A stretch of 64,000 nt of DNA from JBHFEI01 sp041928815. Lineage in GTDB: Bacteria > Pseudomonadota > Alphaproteobacteria > Rhizobiales > Rhizobiaceae. The notes under the pieces are model-generated. The model did not search any database. It was not told where the DNA came from and worked only from the letters and a program-made list of their open reading frames with translations. The stretch is from contig NZ_JBHFEI010000016.1 of the NCBI RefSeq assembly GCF_041928815.1, forward strand, positions 11,136-75,135, written 5' to 3'. Numbering within the stretch: the first letter of the stretch is position 1; each line of letters opens with the position of its first letter. Below are positions 1 through 7,682 of this stretch, one piece after another. The position numbers and the translations under genes were made by a program.

Positions 1-21
1 GTCGAACGCGCCAAGGACTGA
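1..21 (+). CDS. possible 3' end of an upstream gene
   Basis: The first seven codons read VERAKD followed by TGA, so a plus-strand gene may end here. Too little is present to name it; the call rests only on the open codons and the stop. Confidence 0.25.
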   Translation, partial: VERAKD

Positions 22-48
22 GGCCTCGCCACAATTCCGCCCGATAGG

Positions 49-76
49 TTAAGTTTCGCCTCAGGCATTTTATAAA
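49..76 (+). promoter_or_regulatory. candidate sigma-70 promoter for cfa
   Basis: TTAAGT (49-54) and TATAAA (71-76) are separated by 16 bases and lie about 50 bases before the chosen cfa start. The -10 is a good match and the -35 is moderate. No operator is visible. Confidence 0.35.
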
Positions 77-125
77 TCCGGTGGTAGAATGGGCTCCGTG
101 TGGGTCCATTCGTCACGGGGTTTGC

Positions 126-1397
126 ATGTTTCTTTTGTCGCGTCTGATGCGGGCCTTCGTCCGCAAGGGTCACCTGACCATCATCGATGCCGCGGGCAGG
201 CGGCATGTGTTCAGCGGCGAGCCCGGTCCGCGGGTGACGGTCCGCCTGCATGATCCGAAACTCCACTGGACGCTTGCGACCGATCCCGAAATGGCGGCGG
301 GCGAGGCCTATATGGACGGCACGATCACCTTCGAGGAGGGGTCGGGCCTCAAGGACATGCTGGAGCTCTACGGCAGCAACGTCACCTATCTCGAGGCGCA
401 TCCGCTGCAGAAGGCGATCCTCTGGTTCCGCGGCCTGTTCAAGCGGCGCCAGCAGTCGAACCGCAAGGGCGAGGCCGAGCAGCACGTCGCCCACCACTAC
501 GACATCGGCAACGATTTCTACCGGCTCTTCCTCGACCGCAACATGCTCTATTCCTGCGCCTATTTCCGCGAGGCGGGAGAAACGCTGGAGGAGGCGCAGC
601 GCAACAAGCTGCGGCTGATCGCGGCCAAGCTCGACCTGAAACCCGGCCAGCGCATCCTCGACATCGGCAGCGGCTGGGGCGACATGGCGCTCTATCTCGC
701 CAGCATGGAGAATGTCGAGGTTGTCGGCGTGACGCTGTCGAGGGAGCAGCAGGCGCTGTCGACGGAACGCGCGCGGCAGGCGGGCCTTGCCGACCGCGTC
801 CGCTTCGAGCTGAAGGACTACCGCGACGTCGAGGGGCCGTTCGACCGCATCGTCTCCGTCGGCATGTTCGAGCATGTCGGCGTCGGCCATTACGACGAGT
901 TCTTCGCCAAGGTGAAATCGCTGTTGCCGGAGGACGGGCTGGCGCTCCTCCATTCGATCGGCCACATGACGCCGCCGACGGTGGCCAGCACATGGATCCA
1001 CAAGTACATCTTTCCCGGAGGCTATACGCCGGCGCTCTCCGAGGTGTTCCCGCATGTCGAGAACAACGGGCTCTGGGTCACGGACCTCGAATTCCTGCGG
1101 CTGCATTACGCGACGACGCTCGCCCACTGGGAGGCGCGTTTCCGGGAGAACCGCGATACCGTCGTCGAGATGTATGACGAACGCTTCGCCCGCATGTGGG
1201 AGTTCTACCTGCTCGCCTGCGAGGCGATGTTCCGCTACGGCAGCCAGCTCGTCTTCCACATGCAGCTCGCCCGCTCCCGCGCCGCCGCCCCGATCGTGCG
1301 CGACTACGTCACCGATACGCAGCGGCTCTATCTCGAGCGCGAGCGCACCCTTGCGCCGGTGCCGGCGCCCGAGCCGGCGCTGGCCGCCATGCCGTGA
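126..1397 (+). CDS. cfa: cyclopropane-fatty-acyl-phospholipid synthase
   Basis: SAM-dependent methyltransferase that adds a methylene bridge across the double bond of unsaturated phospholipid acyl chains at the inner membrane (family knowledge). The protein is 423 residues. It has an N-terminal lipid-binding part and then a class I methyltransferase fold with the glycine-rich SAM loop ILDIGSGWGDMAL near residue 180, followed by MFEHVGVGHYDEFF typical of the cyclopropane synthase group. The frame is open further upstream, but the ATG at 126 gives MFLLSRLMRAF, a normal rhizobial start; no strong Shine-Dalgarno is visible. It converges on the glycosyltransferase at 1419. Rhizobia usually have more than one cfa copy, so paralogue number is unknown. 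Confidence 0.9.
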   Translation: MFLLSRLMRAFVRKGHLTIIDAAGRRHVFSGEPGPRVTVRLHDPKLHWTLATDPEMAAGEAYMDGTITFEEGSGLKDMLELYGSNVTYLEAHPLQKAILWFRGLFKRRQQSNRKGEAEQHVAHHYDIGNDFYRLFLDRNMLYSCAYFREAGETLEEAQRNKLRLIAAKLDLKPGQRILDIGSGWGDMALYLASMENVEVVGVTLSREQQALSTERARQAGLADRVRFELKDYRDVEGPFDRIVSVGMFEHVGVGHYDEFFAKVKSLLPEDGLALLHSIGHMTPPTVASTWIHKYIFPGGYTPALSEVFPHVENNGLWVTDLEFLRLHYATTLAHWEARFRENRDTVVEMYDERFARMWEFYLLACEAMFRYGSQLVFHMQLARSRAAAPIVRDYVTDTQRLYLERERTLAPVPAPEPALAAMP

Positions 1398-1418
1398 GGA
1401 GACGCTGGCGGGCCCCGT

Positions 1419-2912
1419 CTATCGCGGCTGCGGCTCCACCCAGCGATAGCCGAAATGGTAGAGGTCGCCGGGCCGGCCATAGTGATAGGGGACGGCGATG
1501 CTGCCGACCGGCGGATCCTTCCCCGCGAGCCAGGGACGAAGCGCCTCGGGAAAGGGGGGTGCCGGATTGCCGCGCTGGCGCCAGACGATCAGCACCGGCC
1601 GGGCCGGGTCGGGCGCCTCGTCGGCGAGGAAGTGTTCGTAGCCCGGAATGACGACCGGCACGTCCGGGGCCTGGAGCCTGAGATTGCCCGCCATCTGCTG
1701 GTCGTCGGTGACGATCAGCGACGGCCGGCGCGGCTCGGTCGAAAGGATCGCCGCGATCGCCGGGCCGTAGGCGACGTTCATCTTTCCGTATGTCCCGAGG
1801 AGGCCCTGGACGGGCGGGCGCAGGGCGAGCGCGAGCGGCACGCCGACCATGACCACCGCGACGAGCCGGGCGAAACGGCGCGATCCGCCCTCGACGGGAT
1901 CTGCGAGGAGCGCGAGCTTCAGGCTGAAATAGAGCGGCAGCAGGAAGAGATAGGGAACGAGCCAGCGGTCCTTGATGTTCGAGACGCCGCCGAACAGTAC
2001 CATCATCGCGATGGCGGCGAGGATGACGAGGAACATCCGGCCGATCATCCGCGTCCAAGGATCCGAAAGTCTTAACGACCGGAGAAAGGACCGGCCGAAG
2101 CCGATCCAGAAGGCGGCGATCGTCGGCACCGAGAAGGCCACCACCGCCATCGCCAGCGACAGGAGCCCGCCCAGCGCCCGGCGGACGGGATCGTCGACGG
2201 CATTGCGTGTCATCTTGCCGATCGTCCGGCCGGTCGCGATATCGACATGGTCGGAGAACCACAGCGCATGCGGCGCGACGATCAGCAGCGCGACCACCAC
2301 CGTCAGCAGGAAACGCGGATCGAAAAGCCTGCGCCGGAAGGCGGCATCGGGCAGGAGCGCGAGGCCGGCGGCAAGCGGCAGGAGGGCGAAATTATACTTG
2401 GAAAGCAGGCCGAGGCCGACGGCGATACCGGTCAGCGCATAGGTGAACGGGCGCGGATTTTTGAGCGTGGCGACGAGCGCGGCCATGAACAGCGCGGCGG
2501 CGAAGAGCACGGCGACGGTGTGCGTCAGGTCCCGCTGCGCCTCGAAGGCGATCTGCGGCAGCGTCAGCAGCCCGGCGACGGCGGTCATCACCAGCCTCTC
2601 GTCGCGCATGACGAGGCGGGCGGTCAGCGCCACCAGCCCGAAGCAGCAGAAGAGCATCGCATTCTTCAGCACGGAAAGCGCCAGCACCGTGTCGCCGAAA
2701 AGCTGGACGGCGCCGTATTGCAGCCAGTTGTAGAAGGGCGGCTGGCTGTCATAGCCGACCGCCAGCCACTGGGCGAGGAAGAGCTGCTGGCCCTCGTCCA
2801 GCTCCAGGCTGCCGGGAAGCCAGAGGCGCACGAGGACATGGACGGCGAAGTAGACGGCCAGCGCCAGCATCAGTGCGCCCGTTCCCCGCGTCAGCGGGCC
2901 TGTCACCCTCAC
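1419..2912 (-). CDS. GT39-family (ArnT-like) membrane glycosyltransferase
   Basis: Predicted GT-C glycosyltransferase, 497 residues with about ten hydrophobic segments. The acidic motif LELDEGQQ (Asp39, Glu40) follows the first membrane helix, as expected for the catalytic loop of ArnT/PMT enzymes, and QPPFYNWLQYG follows it. Family members move a sugar from a polyprenyl-phosphate donor onto lipid A, glycans or protein on the periplasmic side. It starts with GTG and overlaps the stop of the GT2 gene by 4 bases (GTGA at 2912-2909), so the two are translationally coupled. The neighbour probably makes its polyprenyl-linked sugar donor, which is the ArnC/ArnT or rhizobial RgtF/RgtA-type logic. 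The acceptor cannot be read from sequence. Confidence 0.8.
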   Translation of the reverse strand: MRVTGPLTRGTGALMLALAVYFAVHVLVRLWLPGSLELDEGQQLFLAQWLAVGYDSQPPFYNWLQYGAVQLFGDTVLALSVLKNAMLFCCFGLVALTARLVMRDERLVMTAVAGLLTLPQIAFEAQRDLTHTVAVLFAAALFMAALVATLKNPRPFTYALTGIAVGLGLLSKYNFALLPLAAGLALLPDAAFRRRLFDPRFLLTVVVALLIVAPHALWFSDHVDIATGRTIGKMTRNAVDDPVRRALGGLLSLAMAVVAFSVPTIAAFWIGFGRSFLRSLRLSDPWTRMIGRMFLVILAAIAMMVLFGGVSNIKDRWLVPYLFLLPLYFSLKLALLADPVEGGSRRFARLVAVVMVGVPLALALRPPVQGLLGTYGKMNVAYGPAIAAILSTEPRRPSLIVTDDQQMAGNLRLQAPDVPVVIPGYEHFLADEAPDPARPVLIVWRQRGNPAPPFPEALRPWLAGKDPPVGSIAVPYHYGRPGDLYHFGYRWVEPQPR

Positions 2913-3934
2913 GTCTCCCGCATGTGGCGCGTGCGGATGATGTAATTGGTGTCGTCGGTGCGCAGCCGTGCCAGCATTTCGGCGAGGATGCCGGTGGTGA
3001 TCGTCTGGATCGAGGCGAGGAACAGCATGACGGCGACGATCAGCATCGGCCGCGTGCCGATCGCCTCGCCGAGGATGAACTTGACCCAGGCGAGGTGGAG
3101 GAACATCAGCGAGCTCAGGCCGCCGAAGGCGAGCCCGATCGAGCCGAAGAAATGGCCCGGCCGCTGGCGGAACCGCATGAAGAACAGGACCGACAGGAGG
3201 TCGAGGAAGACGCGGAAGGTGCGCAGGATCCCGTATTTCGATTCGCCGAACTGGCGGGGATGGTGCCTGACCACCATCTCGCCGATGCGCGAGGTCGGCA
3301 CGACGCTTGCGACCCAGGCGGGGATGAAGCGGTGCATGCCGCCGAGGATGCGGATCTGCTTGATGATCGCTGCCCGGTATAGCTTGAGGCCGCAGCCATA
3401 GTCATGGATGTGCACGCCGGTGACGCGGCGGATCAGCCGGTTGGCGATCCAGGAGGGGATGAGTCGCAGCACCAGCCCGTCCTGCCGCGCCTTGCGCCAG
3501 CCGCAGAGCAGGTCGAGGTCGCGCTCCTCCAGGGTTCGGACCATCGCCGGAATGTCGTCGGGATCGTTCTGCAGGTCGCCGTCGAGCATGACGATGAGTT
3601 CGCCGCGCGCCGCGTCGATGCCGGCCTGGAGCGCCGCCGCCTTGCCGAAATTGCGCTGGAACTCGATGATGTGCAGGTCGAGCTCCGCCCGGGCGAATTC
3701 CCTGCGGAGATTGGTAAGCGTGCCGTCCGTCGAGCCGTCGTCGACGACGACGAGTTCCCAGCGCCGGCCGAAATCCTTGAGTGCGTCGCAGATCCGCTGG
3801 ACGAGCGGCGCGATGCTTTCCTCCTCATTGCACACCGGCACGAGCACGGTGAGCGCCACCGCGCCGGCCGGGTCGCCATCGGGCTGCGGAGCGGAAGGGA
3901 TTTGCGGCACGTCGGCACTCCGGCTGGTCTTCAT
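2909..3934 (-). CDS. GT2 glycosyltransferase, dolichol/undecaprenyl-phosphate sugar synthase type
   Basis: GT-A enzyme of 341 residues that should transfer a nucleotide-activated sugar to a polyprenyl phosphate. Visible motifs are TVLVPVCNEEESI at the start of the Rossmann-like fold, DDGSTDGT, the metal-binding MLDGDLQNDP and HPRQFGESKYG. Two membrane helices follow in the last 90 residues, as in ArnC and DPM-like proteins. The frame is open upstream, but ATG 3934 is preferred: it precedes MKTSRSADV and avoids overlapping the divergent gene at 4059. The downstream GT39 gene overlaps it by 4 bases, suggesting that donor synthesis and transfer are made together. Confidence 0.85.
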   Translation of the reverse strand: MKTSRSADVPQIPSAPQPDGDPAGAVALTVLVPVCNEEESIAPLVQRICDALKDFGRRWELVVVDDGSTDGTLTNLRREFARAELDLHIIEFQRNFGKAAALQAGIDAARGELIVMLDGDLQNDPDDIPAMVRTLEERDLDLLCGWRKARQDGLVLRLIPSWIANRLIRRVTGVHIHDYGCGLKLYRAAIIKQIRILGGMHRFIPAWVASVVPTSRIGEMVVRHHPRQFGESKYGILRTFRVFLDLLSVLFFMRFRQRPGHFFGSIGLAFGGLSSLMFLHLAWVKFILGEAIGTRPMLIVAVMLFLASIQTITTGILAEMLARLRTDDTNYIIRTRHMRET

Positions 3935-4058
3935 GGGGCCTTCTGTTATAGCGAAGCCTTGAACATGGCAATCGGAGCGGCCGCGGCATGCAGGAGGAAA
4001 CGGACGGGATCGTCGGAAGAGGATTGGCCGCCCCTGCGCGCGCAACCGGTCGCGGCCG

Positions 4059-4982
4059 ATGAACCGGATCACCCTGCTGACCGTCGCCGTCGTCGTCCTC
4101 TATGCGCTCTTCATCGAATGGATGTTCGGCTGGGCGGCGATCCTTGCCGGCTGGAAGGCGGTCGGCCTGCCGGCGGTGATGGCGGCGCTTGCCCTTCTGG
4201 TTGCCACCTATGCCGTGCGCACCCACCGCATGCGCGACTATTTTCCGCGCGAGACCGCCGGCCGAGGCGTGAGGCTGTTCCGCGTCGTGCAGGTGCACAA
4301 TCTCCTGAACATCATGCTGCCCTTCCGTGCCGGCGAGACCAGCTTTCCGGTGCTGATGCGGGCGGAATTCGGCATTCCGCTGGCGCGCGGCGCGGCGGCG
4401 CTCGTCGTGCTGAGGCTGCTCGACCTGCACGCGCTCGCCGCCGCCGCCGGCCTGGGCCTGGTGCTGGCCGCGCCGGATCCGAGCGCCGCCGGGGCGCTCT
4501 GGCTGGCCTTCCTCGTCCTGCCGCTCCTCCTCTTTCCGCTGCGCCGGCCGCTTCTTTCGAAGGCGCGTCGCCTTCTGCCGCAGCGCCTTTCGGGCATGGT
4601 CGCACATGTGGAGGCCGGCATTCCGCCCGATCTCGGCGCCTTCCTGCGGGCCTGGGCCCTGACGGTGGTCAACTGGGGCGTGAAGGTTCTGGTGCTGGCC
4701 TGGGTGCTCGGGCTGATGGGCGTCGCCCCCGTCGCCGCCACCTTCGGCGGCGCGCTCGGCGGGGAACTCTCCTCGGTTCTTCCCGTGCACGCGCCGGCCG
4801 GCGTCGGGACCTACCCGGCGGGAATCGCCGCCGGCGCCGCGGCCTTCGGCGGTGCCAGCATCAGCCTCGACACCCTCGGCCGGGCGAGCGTCAACACGCA
4901 CCTGCTGATGGTCGTCTCGGCGCTGGCGGGCACCGGCCTTGCCCTGCTCCTCTCCGCATTCGAGGGCCGGCGGCCGGACTGA
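4059..4982 (+). CDS. lysylphosphatidylglycerol synthase TM-region/UPF0104 family membrane protein
   Basis: Integral membrane protein of 307 residues, hydrophobic almost throughout, with the conserved family pattern LPFRAGETSFPVLM in the middle and SSVLPVHAPAGVGTYPAG near the end. Related proteins are flippase-like and often sit beside polyprenyl-sugar glycosyltransferases. It is divergent from the GT2/GT39 pair with a 124-base gap, so shared promoters are likely. A role in moving lipid-linked sugar across the membrane is an inference from this context. Confidence 0.75.
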   Translation: MNRITLLTVAVVVLYALFIEWMFGWAAILAGWKAVGLPAVMAALALLVATYAVRTHRMRDYFPRETAGRGVRLFRVVQVHNLLNIMLPFRAGETSFPVLMRAEFGIPLARGAAALVVLRLLDLHALAAAAGLGLVLAAPDPSAAGALWLAFLVLPLLLFPLRRPLLSKARRLLPQRLSGMVAHVEAGIPPDLGAFLRAWALTVVNWGVKVLVLAWVLGLMGVAPVAATFGGALGGELSSVLPVHAPAGVGTYPAGIAAGAAAFGGASISLDTLGRASVNTHLLMVVSALAGTGLALLLSAFEGRRPD

Positions 4983-5014
4983 CGCGAAGAGCGCCGGCAT
5001 CGTCCGTCACCCCG

Positions 5015-5043
5015 TTGCGCTTTGGCGCGACTGCGGTTATAAG
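5015..5043 (+). promoter_or_regulatory. candidate promoter of the rpmI-rplT operon
   Basis: TTGCGC (5015-5020) and TATAAG (5038-5043) are spaced by 17 bases. The site lies about 100 bases before rpmI, leaving a leader long enough for the L20 autoregulation known in this operon. No leader structure was confirmed by eye. Confidence 0.4.
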
Positions 5044-5144
5044 CGCGCGTCCGAACGGTCCGGCAGGGCATGCCGTGGCCGTTCTTTACGCTGGAGACGG
5101 TCTTCGTCTGGCTGTCTCGACATCAAGAACAATGGAGTAGCAAA

Positions 5145-5348
5145 ATGCCCAAGATGAAGACGAAGTCGTCTGCCAAGAAGCGGTTCAAGATCACCGGAAC
5201 CGGCAAGGTCCTGGCAGCCGCCGCCGGCAAGCGCCACGGCATGATCAAGCGGTCCAACAAGTTCATTCGCGACGCGCGCGGCACCATGGTGCTCGCCGAA
5301 GCCGACGGCAAGAAGGTCGTCAAGAACTACCTGCCCAACGGTCTCTGA
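5145..5348 (+). CDS. rpmI: 50S ribosomal protein L35
   Basis: 67 residues beginning MPKMKTKSSAKKRF and ending KVVKNYLPNG(L), the standard length and ends for L35. The frame is open further upstream, but ATG 5145 with the GGAG at about 5134 gives the normal protein. It lies 37 bases before rplT, as in nearly all bacteria. Confidence 0.97.
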   Translation: MPKMKTKSSAKKRFKITGTGKVLAAAAGKRHGMIKRSNKFIRDARGTMVLAEADGKKVVKNYLPNGL

Positions 5349-5385
5349 GACCTTCCGGCGTTCTGGATTTTAAGGAGATCATACC

Positions 5386-5790
5386 ATGGCACGTGTCAAG
5401 CGCGGTGTAACCGCCCATGCCAAGCACAAGAAGACGCTGAAGGCCGCCAAGGGTTTCTACGGCCGCCGCAAGAATACGATCCGCGCCGCCAAGGCGGCCG
5501 TCGATCGCTCCAAGCAGTTTGCCTACAAGGATCGCAAGATCAACAAGCGCAACTTCCGCGCCCTGTGGATCCAGCGCATCAATGCCGCCGTGCGCGAGCA
5601 TGGCCTCACCTACGGCCGCTTCATCGACGGCCTGAACAAGGCCGGCATCGAGGTCGACCGCAAGGTCCTGTCCGACATGGCGATCCATGAGTCCGCCGCC
5701 TTTGGCGCGCTGGTCGCCGCCGCCAAGACGGCGCTGGAATACCTCAAGGACACCGGCACCCCGAACGAGTTTGAAGGCGCGGTCAGCTAA
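5386..5790 (+). CDS. rplT: 50S ribosomal protein L20
   Basis: 134 residues, very basic N-terminal extension (MARVKRGVTAHAKHKK) and the conserved core KDRKINKRNFRALWIQRINA. L20 is an assembly protein of the large subunit and represses its own operon in other bacteria. A strong AAGGAG (5373-5378) precedes the ATG. A terminator hairpin follows at 5828. Confidence 0.98.
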   Translation: MARVKRGVTAHAKHKKTLKAAKGFYGRRKNTIRAAKAAVDRSKQFAYKDRKINKRNFRALWIQRINAAVREHGLTYGRFIDGLNKAGIEVDRKVLSDMAIHESAAFGALVAAAKTALEYLKDTGTPNEFEGAVS

Positions 5791-5827
5791 GCCAGCGCTT
5801 CCCGGCTCCGCATTTCGAGAATTGGGA

Positions 5828-5859
5828 AACCCGCGCTGGCAGGTCTGGCGCGGGTTTTT
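5828..5859 (+). terminator. rho-independent terminator after rplT
   Basis: AACCCGCGC (5828-5836) pairs with GCGCGGGTT (5848-5856) and is followed by further T residues. It separates the ribosomal protein operon from pheS. Confidence 0.85.
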
Positions 5860-5928
5860 CATTGGCCGATTCCCATGGACGGCGGGACCCGCGAGGCCCG
5901 GCCGCCGCCCGCTTCCGACGAGATGAAC

Positions 5929-7014
5929 ATGTCCGAACTCGATACACTGAAATCCGCCCTCATCGCCGAGGTCGAGGCCGCCGCCGACGAGGCGGCGATC
6001 GAGGCGGTGCGCGTCGCGGCGCTCGGCAAGAAGGGGTCGATCTCCGAACTGCTGAAGACGCTCGGCACGATGACGCCGGAGGAACGCCAGACGCGGGGAG
6101 CGGCGATCAACGCGCTGAAGACCGAGGTCGGCGAAGCGATCGCAACGCGGAAAGCAGACCTGAAGGAGGCGGCCGTCGCCGCGCGGCTTGCCCGCGAGCG
6201 CGTCGACGTCAGTCTTCCGGTGCGCGCCTCGCCGGCCGAGCGCGGCCGCATCCACCCGATCAGCCAGATCGTCGACGAGATCACTGCCATCTTCGCCGAC
6301 ATGGGCTTCTCCATCGCGGAAGGCCCGGATATCGAGACCGACTACTACAATTTCACCGCGCTGAACTTTCCCGAGGGCCATCCGGCCCGCGAGATGCACG
6401 ACACCTTCTTCCTAGCCCCGGACGACAAGGGCGAGCGCAAGGTGCTGCGCACCCACACCTCGCCGGTGCAGGTGCGCACGATGGAGTCGCAAAAGCCGCC
6501 GATCCGCATCATCATCCCCGGCAAGACCTACCGGCAGGATTCCGACGCCACCCATTCGCCGATGTTCCACCAGGTGGAAGGCCTCGTCGTCGACAGGACG
6601 GCGAACGTCGCCAACATGCGCTGGGTGCTGGAGGAGTTCTGCAAGGCCTTCTTCGAGGTGCCGGACGTCACCATGCGCTTCCGCCCGTCCTTCTTTCCCT
6701 TCACCGAGCCCTCCTTCGAGGTCGACATCCAGTGCGACCGATCCTCCGGCCCGATCGTCAAGTTCGGCGAGGGCACCGACTGGATGGAGATCCTCGGCTG
6801 CGGCATGGTCCATCCGAACGTGCTGCGCTCAGGCGGGCTCGATCCGGACGAATATCAGGGCTTTGCCTGGGGCATGGGCCTCGACCGCATCGCCATGCTG
6901 AAATACGGCATGCCGGACCTGCGCAACTTCTTCGATGCCGATGTCCGCTGGCTGAGCCATTACGGTTTTCGCCCGCTGGACATGCCGACGCTGTTCGGAG
7001 GCCTCAGCGCGTGA
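5929..7014 (+). CDS. pheS: phenylalanine-tRNA ligase alpha subunit
   Basis: Catalytic subunit of the alpha2beta2 synthetase that charges tRNA-Phe. 361 residues from ATG 5929 (MSELDTLKSALIAEVEAA), matching the usual alphaproteobacterial start; the in-frame ATG at 5875 would add 18 poorly coding residues. An N-terminal coiled-coil is followed by the class II core with TSPVQVRTM, the GKTYRQDSDATHSPMFHQ motif 2 region and GFAWGMGLDRIAMLKYG motif 3. It overlaps the next gene by GTGA at 7011-7014. Confidence 0.97.
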   Translation: MSELDTLKSALIAEVEAAADEAAIEAVRVAALGKKGSISELLKTLGTMTPEERQTRGAAINALKTEVGEAIATRKADLKEAAVAARLARERVDVSLPVRASPAERGRIHPISQIVDEITAIFADMGFSIAEGPDIETDYYNFTALNFPEGHPAREMHDTFFLAPDDKGERKVLRTHTSPVQVRTMESQKPPIRIIIPGKTYRQDSDATHSPMFHQVEGLVVDRTANVANMRWVLEEFCKAFFEVPDVTMRFRPSFFPFTEPSFEVDIQCDRSSGPIVKFGEGTDWMEILGCGMVHPNVLRSGGLDPDEYQGFAWGMGLDRIAMLKYGMPDLRNFFDADVRWLSHYGFRPLDMPTLFGGLSA

Positions 7015-7679
7015 GCGCGTCCGCGCATTATTTCGTCACTGATGTCGAGTGCGACGGACCCGATCCGGCGCAGAACTCGATGCTGAGCTTCGCCACTGTC
7101 GTGGTGCGCGAGGACGGAACGTTGTGCGGCGAGTTCGAGGCGGTGCTGACGCCGCGCGCCGATCGCGCCGCGAACGCCCGGACGATGGAATGGTGGGCCA
7201 GCGAGCCGGAGGCTTGGAAGGCGGCGACGGAAAACCCCGAGCCGCCCGAGGCGGTGATGCCGCGCTTTGCCGGCTGGGTCGAGAGCTTTCCCGGCCGCCG
7301 TTGCTTCGCCGCCAAGCCCGTAGCCTTCGACGGTGCCTGGATCGACGCCTATCTGCGCGCCTATGCCGACAGCTTCGTCGTCGACATGCCGGTCTGGGGA
7401 CGGTCGATCTTCACCGCGACGCCGCTCGACATCGGCAGCTATCTGATCGGCGTGCTCGGCCGCACCGATCCCTTTTATCGCGACCTGCCGGTGCCGGCCG
7501 AATGGTTCGGCGATCATCCGCACAGTCATCGCGCCATCGACGATGCGCGCGGCTATGCCTGCGTACTGGCGCGGCTTCTTGGTCTTGCCCGGCGAACGCC
7601 GCATCGCGACGACTTTTTCAGCAGACGTGCCGACAGGGGATCGCACGGCCTGCCGCAAACCCTGACGAAGGAAAGCTGA
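7011..7679 (+). CDS. DEDDh-type 3'-5' exoribonuclease family protein
   Basis: 222 residues from GTG 7011, overlapping the pheS stop. The fold signature is visible: TDVECDGPDP (Asp and Glu of Exo I) at the N-terminus and HRAIDDARGYA (His and Asp of Exo III) near residue 180. Homologues are inserted between pheS and pheT in rhizobia. It is probably a 3'-5' exonuclease on RNA or DNA; substrate unknown. The start is chosen for translational coupling and because the HYFVTDVE beginning is the family start. Confidence 0.8.
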   Translation: MSASAHYFVTDVECDGPDPAQNSMLSFATVVVREDGTLCGEFEAVLTPRADRAANARTMEWWASEPEAWKAATENPEPPEAVMPRFAGWVESFPGRRCFAAKPVAFDGAWIDAYLRAYADSFVVDMPVWGRSIFTATPLDIGSYLIGVLGRTDPFYRDLPVPAEWFGDHPHSHRAIDDARGYACVLARLLGLARRTPHRDDFFSRRADRGSHGLPQTLTKES

Positions 7680-7682
7680 GCC

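Noticed and set aside
1455..5140. Long plus-strand open frames opposite GT39 and GT2 genes
   Set aside because: High GC makes antisense frames open. They are rich in Arg/Gly/His with no domains, while the minus-strand genes have clear families and coupled starts.
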